Shown here: piece after piece, positions 24,227 to 29,878 of the stretch
How the letters are laid out: each line of letters begins with the position of its first letter
Numbering within the stretch: position 1 is the first letter of the stretch
NCBI GenBank assembly: GCA_023437485.1
Contig: JAEZGB010000189.1
Location: 1-36,838, forward strand
Direction of reading: 5' to 3'
Length of the DNA: 36,838 nucleotides
Source: Bacteroidota bacterium
Lineage (GTDB): Bacteria; Bacteroidota; Bacteroidia; Flavobacteriales; Flavobacteriaceae
The notes under the pieces: model-generated
The model's database searches: none
What the model saw: only the letters and a program-made list of their open reading frames with translations
Told to the model about the DNA's origin: nothing
Made by a program: the position numbers and the translations under genes

Positions 24227-25381
24227 ATGCGCTATTTTATTTTGTTGTTGGTTGCGCAATTGTCGCTTGCGCAAGGCCCCTACAAATTCTCGCAACATAT
24301 TTCCCGGGAAATTGAGCGCGATACAACGCCCTGGCGCCTTCAGATGGGTGCCACCGCATATGCGCAGGCAGGTTTTTACCGCAAGGCGCTTCAAACCTGG
24401 GACATGGCCATGCCCTGGGAGCCGACCCTTTCCCCGCAAGACAGCCTGGAGTTCACAAAGTTGCAAAGGGTAAGTGCCAATGATTTTATAACGAGGCAAT
24501 CGGCATCTGAGCACATTATTATCATCAACGAGGCGCATCACAATGCAAGGCACCGAAACTTTACGGCCGGGTTGCTGGAAGGCCTTTACCGAAACGGTTT
24601 CAGGATACTGGCACTCGAAGCGCTTGACGATACACTGGTCAATACCCGAAAATACCCCGTTCAAAAAAGCGGTTATTATACCCAGGAACCTGAAATGGGA
24701 AACCTGGTGGCGCTCGCTCTCGCGCTGGGCTATACCGTGACCGGCTATGAGGCGCCCGCCGGGACGCCCAATGGCAAAGAGCGTGAAATTGCCCAGGCCT
24801 CCAACCTGCAACAGATATTTAATGCTAACGGCCGAAAAAAAATGTTGGTACACTGCGGTTATGACCATGTGATTGAGGGCGAGCCTAATAACCCGCAATG
24901 GGAACTGGCCATGGGCGGGCGGCTAAAGCGGCTCACCGGCGTGGATCCCTTCACTGTTGACCAGGTCGCCTTTTCCGAGCGTGGCCACCGCAAAAACCAG
25001 CATCCTTTCGTCAACATGGTGCAATCGGGTGAGGCAAGTATATTGCTAGATGCAAATCAAAAGCCTTTTTCAGGATTCAAGTCACAAACTGACGCCGTGA
25101 TCATCCACCCGGAATCTACTGACCATCAGCAAAGGCCCAATTGGATGATGGCCGGTCGAAAGCAATACGATGTTCCCGCGGCCAAATTGCCAAATTATCC
25201 CGCGCTGGTCCTGGCATACCGCAGCGGTGAAGATGACACCCAGGCTGTTCCGGCCGATATTGTCGAAATAATGGGGCCATCTGCGCACATTCCGCTATTT
25301 TTATCCCCCGGGAATTACAACGTAATCGTCCGCGACCAAGAGTATAAAATTGTCAACCGCTTTACCATCAGCATTAAATAA
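24227..25381 (+). CDS. secreted protein with EreA/ChaN/Tiki-like fold, uncharacterised
   Basis: A 384-aa protein. Residues 1-16 (MRYFILLLVAQLSLAQ) are a signal peptide. Residues 40-60 look like one TPR-type helix pair (AQAGFYRKALQTWDM). From about 95 the sequence has features of the erythromycin esterase/ChaN/Tiki superfamily: EHIIIINEAHHNARHR (95-110), then RNGFRILALEALDD, then LGYTVTGYEA, then KKMLVHCGYDHVIEG. In that clan, Glu and His after the first strand and a later strand-His bind metal or substrate. I infer a metal-dependent hydrolase or haem/metal-binding protein outside the cytoplasm and cannot name a substrate. The start at 24227 follows the promoter; a TTG at 24185 overlaps the promoter and is rejected. 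The stop overlaps the next gene by 1 bp. Confidence 0.7.
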   Translation: MRYFILLLVAQLSLAQGPYKFSQHISREIERDTTPWRLQMGATAYAQAGFYRKALQTWDMAMPWEPTLSPQDSLEFTKLQRVSANDFITRQSASEHIIIINEAHHNARHRNFTAGLLEGLYRNGFRILALEALDDTLVNTRKYPVQKSGYYTQEPEMGNLVALALALGYTVTGYEAPAGTPNGKEREIAQASNLQQIFNANGRKKMLVHCGYDHVIEGEPNNPQWELAMGGRLKRLTGVDPFTVDQVAFSERGHRKNQHPFVNMVQSGEASILLDANQKPFSGFKSQTDAVIIHPESTDHQQRPNWMMAGRKQYDVPAAKLPNYPALVLAYRSGEDDTQAVPADIVEIMGPSAHIPLFLSPGNYNVIVRDQEYKIVNRFTISIK

Positions 25382-25935
25382 TGGCCAAAACCGAATCAAA
25401 TATGTTGCCCTTGGGCACTCCGGCTCCTGAATTCAGATTGCCAGACACGAATTCAAATTACTTCTATTCTTTTGAAGACCTGCGTGGGGAAAAGGGTACT
25501 TTGGTGATGTTCATTTGCAACCATTGCCCCTTTGTGCATCACGTCCTTGATGAAATTTTGATGATTGTGAATGATTACCGGGTTTTGGGAATCGGGGTAA
25601 TGGCGATATCAAGCAACGATGTGGCTCAATATCCGCAGGATGGGCCTCTGGAGATGAAGGAATTTGCGTTCCGCAACCGGATGGATTTCCCTTATTTATA
25701 TGATGAATCACAGGAGGTGGCCAAAGCCTTTGACGCGGCCTGCACCCCTGATTTCTATCTTTTTGATGCGCAAGGCAAACTTTTTTATCGCGGCCGCCTG
25801 GACGAATCAAGGCCCGGAAACGGAATTCCCTTGAGCGGATCAGACCTAAGATCGGCACTGGATGCAGTCATCTTTAACAGATCGTTCACCCATGAGCAGC
25901 TCCCCAGTATCGGCTGCGGGATCAAATGGAAGTGA
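25381..25935 (+). CDS. thioredoxin-fold peroxiredoxin-like protein
   Basis: A 184-aa protein of the AhpC/TSA-Redoxin thioredoxin-like group. PAPEFRLPDTNSNYFYSFED is the N-terminal entry strand, and the redox centre is FICNHCPFVHHVLDE with a Cys-x-x-Cys (CNHC) at about residues 40-43. DAACTPDFYLFDAQGKLFYR holds the cis-Pro and a third Cys. It has no signal peptide, so it is probably cytosolic. It is likely a thiol oxidoreductase; the CNHCPF type is common in Bacteroidota but not functionally assigned. It is translationally coupled (TAATG) to the secreted protein before it. Confidence 0.88.
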   Translation: MAKTESNMLPLGTPAPEFRLPDTNSNYFYSFEDLRGEKGTLVMFICNHCPFVHHVLDEILMIVNDYRVLGIGVMAISSNDVAQYPQDGPLEMKEFAFRNRMDFPYLYDESQEVAKAFDAACTPDFYLFDAQGKLFYRGRLDESRPGNGIPLSGSDLRSALDAVIFNRSFTHEQLPSIGCGIKWK

Positions 25936-26415
25936 TTACTTTTTCTTGAGGAAGACCTCGACGGGTTTGTTTGTGCGGCGGCCAAAAGACATGGCCTGCT
26001 GTGCTTGTGTGGTACAAAGGACATACATGTTATAGGCGTACAGCGGAAATTCGGCCGATTCATAGTTTCCCGTGGGATCCTCGACTTTTACGCGCATTTC
26101 ATCAGCGGGAAACTCATTTGTCACTTGTAGCACATAGCTCTGGGCGGCATGCGGAAAAAACCATCGTTCGCCGATCCTGTAATTTTCAAAAAACGTCAGC
26201 ACCTGATCCTTGCCCGTCCAGCTGTAACGGTTATCAGTATTGACCGCGGGATTGGAATCAGCGTCGAGCAGGGTCACCGTCAGCCCATGCAAAAATTCCT
26301 TTTCCCCTTCCTCCCTAACCTGCAGCACCACGTACGACGTGAAGTCATATCCGCAGTGCTGTTGCGCGGCGGCGGACAGGGAGAGGAGGAAGAAGATATA
26401 AAGGTAGTTCTTCAT
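25936..26415 (-). CDS. secreted protein of unknown function
   Basis: A 159-aa protein starting MKNYLYIFFLLSLSAAAQQH, a clear Sec signal peptide. The mature part is predicted all-beta: FTSYVVLQVREEGE, LHGLTVTLLDADSN, QSYVLQVTNEFPADEMRVKVED, with a basic end NKPVEVFLKKK. I do not recognise the family. The longer frame from 26496 would place 27 residues, partly encoded by a 7-nt repeat array, before the signal peptide and is rejected. The 3' end abuts the convergent thioredoxin-like gene. Confidence 0.7.
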   Translation of the reverse strand: MKNYLYIFFLLSLSAAAQQHCGYDFTSYVVLQVREEGEKEFLHGLTVTLLDADSNPAVNTDNRYSWTGKDQVLTFFENYRIGERWFFPHAAQSYVLQVTNEFPADEMRVKVEDPTGNYESAEFPLYAYNMYVLCTTQAQQAMSFGRRTNKPVEVFLKKK

Positions 26416-26419
26416 TTTT

Positions 26420-26447
26420 GTCGAATGTCGAATGTCGAACGTCGAAT
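26420..26447. repeat. 7-nt tandem array GTCGAAT x4
   Basis: Four contiguous units GTCGAAT, GTCGAAT, GTCGAAC, GTCGAAT, directly upstream of the ATG (26415) of the minus-strand secreted protein. On that strand the word reads ATTCGAC. Confidence 0.9.
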
Positions 26448-26505
26448 GAACATAAAATCGGCAATCAGGGCAAACGCAATCATTTCGCCACCACAAATTT
26501 CACTT

Positions 26506-26533
26506 ACTGACGATTGATGACTGACGACTGACG
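26506..26533. repeat. 7-nt tandem array ACTGACG x4 (degenerate)
   Basis: Units ACTGACG, ATTGATG, ACTGACG, ACTGACG, ending 2 nt before the stop codon of the PPIase gene. A second 7-nt array with a different word lies 58 nt away at 26420-26447. Confidence 0.85.
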
Positions 26534-26535
26534 AC

Positions 26536-27468
26536 TTATTTCACGTCCATCAACTCCACATCAAAAATCAGCGTCGCGTTCGGTGGAATCACCCCACCTG
26601 CGCCCTGGCTTCCGTAACCCAAATGCGATGGGATCACGAAACGGGCTTTGTCGCCAACTTTCAGCAGTGCGATGCCTTCGTCCCAGCCTTCGATCACGTG
26701 GCCTTTGCCAAGCGGGAATTCGATGGGCTTCTTGCGCGAGTATGAACTGTCGAAAACTTTGCCGTTTTCCAGTGACCCGGTATAGTGAACTGAGACGGTT
26801 TTGCCTTTTTCGGCCTGCTTGCCATTGCCCTTTTGGATGAATTTGTAGCGAAGCCCGCTCTCAGTCTTGTCAAATCCGGCCGCGAGCTTTTCCATTTGTT
26901 CCTCGGCGGCTGCACGTTCGGCGGCGATGCGCTTTTCACGCGAACCTTCAAAAGTGCGGAAAGCCTCGACCGCGTTCCAGTTTTTGGCCTCTTCACCCTC
27001 GCGGATGATCTCCACGCTCTGGATCTCATCGCCCTGGGCAATCGAATCGACAACATCCTGGCCTTCCACAACATGCCCAAAAACAGTGTGTTTGTCATCT
27101 AGCCAAGGTGTCGCGACGTGGGTGATAAAAAATTGCGACCCGTTGCTCCCCGGTCCTGAATTGGCCATTGACAAAACTCCGGGTGCGTCGTGGCGGAGTT
27201 CATGGTGAAATTCATCGTCGAATTTATAGCCGGGGCCGCCGGTGCCCTGTCCCTGCGGACATCCGCCCTGAATCATGAAATCAGGAATCACGCGGTGAAA
27301 CTTGAGCCCGTCATAAAAGGGTTTGCCTTGCGGCCTGGCAGAGTTTTCCAGGTCGCCTTCGGCAAGTGCCACAAAGTTGCCGACAGTTCCCGGGGTACGG
27401 TCATGGGTAAGTTTGACAAGGATCGATCCCTTGGCTGTATTGAATTTTGCGTAAATGCCGTTGTCCAT
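26536..27468 (-). CDS. dual-family peptidyl-prolyl isomerase (cyclophilin-FKBP fusion)
   Basis: A 310-aa protein. Residues 1-165 are a cyclophilin with its catalytic set visible: FHRVIPDFMIQGG (Arg, Phe, Met, Gln), GSQFFIT and PWLDDKHTVFG. Residues about 170-205 form a charged helical linker (EGSREKRIAAERAAAEEQME). Residues about 207-310 are an FKBP domain with VHYTGSLENGKVFDSS, GHVIEGWDEGI and LGYGSQGAGGVIPPNATLIF, keeping the ligand-pocket Tyr, Asp, Trp and Tyr. No signal peptide, so it acts in the cytoplasm as a folding catalyst. Both active sites look intact. Fusions of the two immunophilin families are known from a limited set of organisms, flavobacteria among them. Confidence 0.95.
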   Translation of the reverse strand: MDNGIYAKFNTAKGSILVKLTHDRTPGTVGNFVALAEGDLENSARPQGKPFYDGLKFHRVIPDFMIQGGCPQGQGTGGPGYKFDDEFHHELRHDAPGVLSMANSGPGSNGSQFFITHVATPWLDDKHTVFGHVVEGQDVVDSIAQGDEIQSVEIIREGEEAKNWNAVEAFRTFEGSREKRIAAERAAAEEQMEKLAAGFDKTESGLRYKFIQKGNGKQAEKGKTVSVHYTGSLENGKVFDSSYSRKKPIEFPLGKGHVIEGWDEGIALLKVGDKARFVIPSHLGYGSQGAGGVIPPNATLIFDVELMDVK

Positions 27469-27489
27469 GGTAGTATTTTTTTAGAAATG

Positions 27490-27497
27490 CAAAGTTA
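27490..27497 (-). promoter_or_regulatory. -7 box of the immunophilin gene
   Basis: TAACTTTG on the minus strand, 21 nt before the ATG at 27468. A 7-nt phased AT-rich stretch (27501-27535: CAATTAG, CAGTTAA, TAACGAA, CAATTAA, TGATCTG) fills the -33 region. Confidence 0.55.
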
Positions 27498-27550
27498 ATT
27501 CAATTAGCAGTTAATAACGAACAATTAATGATCTGACGGCACTTTTGGCC

Positions 27551-27579
27551 TTGACAGTTACAATTAAACCCTACTTTTG
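27551..27579 (+). promoter_or_regulatory. promoter of the Cys/His-rich secreted protein
   Basis: TTGAC (27551-27555) and TACTTTTG (27572-27579), with 18 nt between TTG and TA. The ATG at 27606 follows 26 nt later. Confidence 0.7.
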
Positions 27580-27605
27580 GCTTCGTTACCAACATTTTGA
27601 AGAAA

Positions 27606-27938
27606 ATGAAACAACTGTTCCTCCTGTTGCTCTTTGGCATGGCCGTCCAGGCGCAAACGGTTTATAAAACGCCATCGGGACAAAAATATCATTCGGGAAA
27701 TTGCCGTATGGTCAAGAATACTTCGCAGGCTTTATCAGTTTCCGACGCTGCTAACCTGGGCCTGGATCCGTGCAAGATTTGTAAACCGGCGACAATCCGA
27801 AATTTTACTGGGAAAGCCAAGGCGCAAGGTGAAAAGCCCAAAACATCGCAGTGCCGTGGCAGGACCAAAAAAGGCACGCGGTGCAAACACATGACAAGTA
27901 TTGCAAATGGGTATTGCTTTCAACACCAGGATAATTAA
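27606..27938 (+). CDS. small secreted Cys/His-rich protein (DUF5763-like)
   Basis: A 110-aa protein with signal peptide MKQLFLLLLFGMAVQAQ. The mature part has two probable zinc sites: His29/Cys33 with Cys56/Cys59 (KYHSGNC ... LDPCKIC), resembling the metal-binding segment of Ada-like domains, and Cys83/Cys93/Cys104/His107 (QCRGRTKKGTRC ... GYCFQH), matching the DUF5763 pattern. A basic linker joins them. Function is unknown; a periplasmic or surface zinc protein is likely. A TTG three codons earlier (27597) is possible but less likely. A 7-nt AT-rich array begins within its last codons. Confidence 0.8.
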   Translation: MKQLFLLLLFGMAVQAQTVYKTPSGQKYHSGNCRMVKNTSQALSVSDAANLGLDPCKICKPATIRNFTGKAKAQGEKPKTSQCRGRTKKGTRCKHMTSIANGYCFQHQDN

Positions 27939-27967
27939 TAATTAATAAGTGATAATTAATAATTGGC
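27934..27967. repeat. 7-nt AT-rich array (ATTAATA words)
   Basis: Units ATTAATA, ATTAATA, AGTGATA, ATTAATA, ATTGGCG run through the stop codon of the preceding gene into the gap. Confidence 0.75.
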
Positions 27968-28207
27968 GAGGAAGCAGCTTTTCGGGCAATGAGTAAGTTA
28001 TCAACACTTAACAAGATTTGCGGCTTTACCGTAAATCACACCTCAAAGGTTTTAAAAACCTTTGAGGTTTGCGGGAAGACCGGATTTTGACGCAGTTATC
28101 AACAATTTATAAGGATTTCGCCAACATACATGCACGTCTGACAACCACCTTTTTTCGCCGCCGTTTACCCATCTCATCATTTTCCCGCCATTCTCAATAA
28201 TTACCAA
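27968..28207. other. gene-free segment between the DUF5763-like gene and the trmD promoter
   Basis: Part of a 372-bp gap (27939-28310). It contains two TTATCAACA sequences in the same orientation (27998-28006 and 28096-28104), each one base from the classic DnaA box TTATCCACA, and between them a 29-bp palindrome. I see no gene or RNA gene here. Confidence 0.4.
28040..28068. repeat. perfect 14-bp inverted repeat
   Basis: ACCTCAAAGGTTTT (28040-28053), one A, then AAAACCTTTGAGGT (28055-28068). It has no T-run after either arm, so it is not a standard terminator. Confidence 0.9.
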
Positions 28208-28215
28208 TAAATTTG
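28208..28215 (+). promoter_or_regulatory. -7 box of trmD
   Basis: TAAATTTG, exact TAnnTTTG match. It would start a leader of about 90 nt that contains the 44-nt core repeat and the GACTTTT array before the trmD ATG at 28311. Confidence 0.5.
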
Positions 28216-28236
28216 CAGCTCCGTTCCACGTTCGAC

Positions 28237-28280
28237 TTTTACTCCGCTGCGCTCCGTACAATTCGGCTGCGCCTCGGGTC
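28237..28280. repeat. 44-nt G/C-rich core repeat, copy 1 (trmD leader)
   Basis: It runs from TTTTACTCCGCTGCGCTCCG to GCCTCGGGTC and matches 36674-36717 at 37 of 44 positions with no gaps. Both sides are words of the local 7-nt array (TTCGACTTTT left, GACTTTCGACTTTT right). Confidence 0.75.
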
Positions 28281-28308
28281 GACTTTCGACTTTTGACTTT
28301 TGACTTTA
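28281..28308. repeat. 7-nt tandem array GACTTTT x4
   Basis: Units GACTTTC, GACTTTT, GACTTTT, GACTTTA, ending 2 nt before the trmD ATG. Confidence 0.9.
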
Positions 28309-28310
28309 TT

Positions 28311-28988
28311 ATGAGAATCGACATCATCACCGTCCTCCCGGACCTTCTCCGAAGCCCATTTGAAGCCTCGATCATGAAACGCGCGATCGACAAGGGGCTT
28401 GTGGAGGTGCATTTCCATAACCTTCGCGATTACACCTTGCAGAAGCAGAAAAACGTCGATGACTACCAGTTTGGCGGCGGCGCGGGCATGGTCATGATGA
28501 TCCAGCCCATCGACGACTGCATTGCCAAACTCAAATCGGAGCGCGATTACGACGAGGTCATCTACATGACTCCCGACGGCGAAACGCTCAACCAGCCCAT
28601 GGCCAACAAGATGTCGTTGCTCAAAAATATCATTATTCTGTGCGGGCATTACAAAGGCGTTGACCAACGCGTGCGGGACCATTTTATTACGAAAGAGATT
28701 TCGGTAGGCGATTACGTCCTGAGCGGCGGCGAACTCGGCGCGCTGATTTTGTGCGATGCCCTGATCCGCCTCATTCCGGGCGTTTTGAGCGACGAAACCT
28801 CCGCCCTCACCGATTCCTTTCAGGACAACCTGCTCGCACCGCCCGTGTACACCCGCCCCGCCGAATACAAGGGCTGGAAAGTTCCCGACGTTCTGTTAAG
28901 CGGCCACGCCAAAAACATCGAGAAATGGCGGGAAGACATGGCGTATGAGCATACGAAAAATAGAAGACCGGACCTATTGGACCGCTGA
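28311..28988 (+). CDS. trmD: tRNA (guanine37-N1)-methyltransferase
   Basis: A 225-aa SPOUT methyltransferase starting MRIDIITVLPDLL. Conserved segments are YQFGGGAGMVMMIQP, ILCGHYKGVDQRVRD and SVGDYVLSGGELGAL (trefoil-knot SAM site), then DSFQDNLLAPPVYTRP with the catalytic-region Asp, and WKVPDVLLSGHAKNIEKWR for tRNA contact. It makes m1G37 next to the anticodon, preventing +1 frameshifting. The frame extends upstream to 28293 through the 7-nt array, but MRIDII is the normal family start. rplS follows on the same strand, the usual bacterial neighbour, though here it has its own promoter. Confidence 0.96.
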   Translation: MRIDIITVLPDLLRSPFEASIMKRAIDKGLVEVHFHNLRDYTLQKQKNVDDYQFGGGAGMVMMIQPIDDCIAKLKSERDYDEVIYMTPDGETLNQPMANKMSLLKNIIILCGHYKGVDQRVRDHFITKEISVGDYVLSGGELGALILCDALIRLIPGVLSDETSALTDSFQDNLLAPPVYTRPAEYKGWKVPDVLLSGHAKNIEKWREDMAYEHTKNRRPDLLDR

Positions 28989-28992
28989 CGCT

Positions 28993-29032
28993 GCAAGACC
29001 GCTTCGCTGCAAGAAGCAAGACCGCTTTGCTG
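28993..29032. repeat. 17-bp direct repeat GCAAGACCGCTTYGCTG
   Basis: Copies at 28993-29009 and 29016-29032 differ at one base. They start 5 nt after the trmD stop and contain CCGCTTCGCT-like motifs similar to the start of the 44-nt core. Confidence 0.8.
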
Positions 29033-29053
29033 AAAGATGATGGCGTCGACCTC

Positions 29054-29088
29054 TTTCTTCTTTCTTCTTTCTTCTTTCTTCTTTCTTC
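29054..29088. repeat. 7-nt tandem array TTTCTTC x5
   Basis: Five perfect units forming a 35-nt pyrimidine tract that ends 8 nt before the -33 element of the rplS promoter. Confidence 0.95.
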
Positions 29089-29096
29089 TCAAACTT

Positions 29097-29127
29097 TTTG
29101 TATTATTCCAATAAATCTGTACTTTTG
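29097..29127 (+). promoter_or_regulatory. consensus promoter of rplS
   Basis: TTTG (29097-29100), exactly 19 nt, then TACTTTTG (29120-29127). This is the best promoter in the window and fits a highly expressed ribosomal gene. It gives a leader of about 68 nt with a 12-bp palindrome TGGTTTAAACCA at 29173-29184. Confidence 0.85.
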
Positions 29128-29199
29128 CGCCCACATTGGACCAACCTCTGGCGATAATCGTGAACGTTGCTCTGGTTTAAACCATAATAATTTACCATC

Positions 29200-29550
29200 A
29201 TGGCAGATTTAATGAAGTTCGTCCAGGACGAATTCGTAACAAGAAAAGACTTTCCTGAGTTTGGCGCGGGTGACACCATCACCGTGTACTACGAGATCAA
29301 GGAAGGCGAGAAAACCCGTACCCAGTTCTTCAAAGGCGTTGTAATCCAGCGTCGCGGAACCGGCAGCACCGAAACCTTCACCATCCGCAAGATGTCAGGT
29401 TCAGTTGGTGTGGAGCGTATCTTCCCGGTCAACCTTCCGGCGCTTCAAAAAATTGAAATCAACAAGAAAGGCCACGTACGTCGCGCCCGTATCTTCTACT
29501 TCAGGGAGCTTACCGGTAAGAAGGCCAAGATTAAAGATAAGAGAAGGTAA
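29200..29550 (+). CDS. rplS: 50S ribosomal protein L19
   Basis: A 116-aa protein of normal L19 length. Conserved segments are FGAGDTITVYYEIKEGEKTR, FKGVVIQRRGTGSTETFTIR, GVERIFPVNLPALQKIEI and the basic end VRRARIFYFRELTGKKAK. L19 sits at the 30S-50S interface. Transcription from a strong promoter and closure by a long hairpin terminator make it effectively a single-gene unit behind trmD. Confidence 0.98.
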   Translation: MADLMKFVQDEFVTRKDFPEFGAGDTITVYYEIKEGEKTRTQFFKGVVIQRRGTGSTETFTIRKMSGSVGVERIFPVNLPALQKIEINKKGHVRRARIFYFRELTGKKAKIKDKRR

Positions 29551-29592
29551 CTTCAAAAAAATGTCCTGCGATGAGCAGGATTTTTTTTGAAG
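29551..29592. terminator. bidirectional terminator after rplS
   Basis: TCCTGC-GATGA-GCAGGA stem flanked by CTTCAAAAAAA on the left and TTTTTTTTGAAG on the right, making a 42-nt near-palindrome directly after the rplS stop. Confidence 0.92.
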
Positions 29593-29601
29593 TCACTTTT
29601 T

Positions 29602-29641
29602 AATGTACCAATTGATCAATGTATCGATATACCAATGAGGT
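29602..29641. repeat. 8-nt phased word array, left part
   Basis: Words AATGTACC, AATTGATC, AATGTATC, GATATACC, AATGAGGT. The first 12 nt (AATGTACCAATT) are the exact inverse of AATTGGTACATT at 29774-29785, on the other side of repeat copy C. The remaining gene-free gap 29551-29878 otherwise holds the rplS terminator, copy C and the icd promoter. Confidence 0.65.
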
Positions 29642-29680
29642 CACATTGCTATTGGAAGGCAAAAGGTTCCATTTATAGTC

Positions 29681-29741
29681 GCGTTAGGGATCGAGGCAGG
29701 CACCGCGTGCGGCCGAGAGCCCGGCGCATAGCGCAACGCCC
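29681..29741 (-). repeat. dispersed structured intergenic repeat, copy C (short form)
   Basis: 61 bp in minus orientation: it begins GGGCGTTGCGCTATGCGCCG (hairpin GCGC-TAT-GCGC) and ends CTCGATCCCTAACGC. It keeps the GGGCT segment and both ends of copies A and B but lacks the central hairpin of A. Confidence 0.6.
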
Positions 29742-29773
29742 AAATGAATATTCCCAAAACATCGATTTAACCT

Positions 29774-29850
29774 AATTGGTACATTTAGACATTGCTACAT
29801 CTCAATTCGCTAATTTGCTAATTAACCAATTCGCTAATTAACCAATTTCC
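29774..29850. repeat. 8-nt phased word array, right part, adjoining the icd promoter
   Basis: From AATTGGTA the sequence keeps an 8-nt period for about 75 nt. The clearest part is AATTCGCT, AATTTGCT, AATTAACC, AATTCGCT, AATTAACC (29804-29843). It ends exactly at the icd -7 box, so the array supplies the -33 region. Confidence 0.8.
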
Positions 29851-29858
29851 TATCTTTG
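29851..29858 (+). promoter_or_regulatory. -7 box of icd
   Basis: TATCTTTG, 20 nt before the ATG at 29879; exact TAnnTTTG match. The -33 region is part of the 8-nt array. Confidence 0.65.
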
Positions 29859-29878
29859 TCTTCCTTTAAACAAACCAC

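Noticed and set aside
27939..28310. Chromosomal origin (oriC)
   Set aside because: Only two DnaA-like boxes, no dnaA or dnaN nearby and no clear unwinding element; kept only as a low-interest observation.
26420..29088. Clustered short repeats considered as a CRISPR array
   Set aside because: Units are 7-8 nt and contiguous, with no unique spacers of constant length and no cas genes nearby.
29587..29775. 62-aa plus-strand frame in the rplS-icd gap
   Set aside because: It starts inside the terminator and runs through repeat copy C and word arrays; it is not protein-like.
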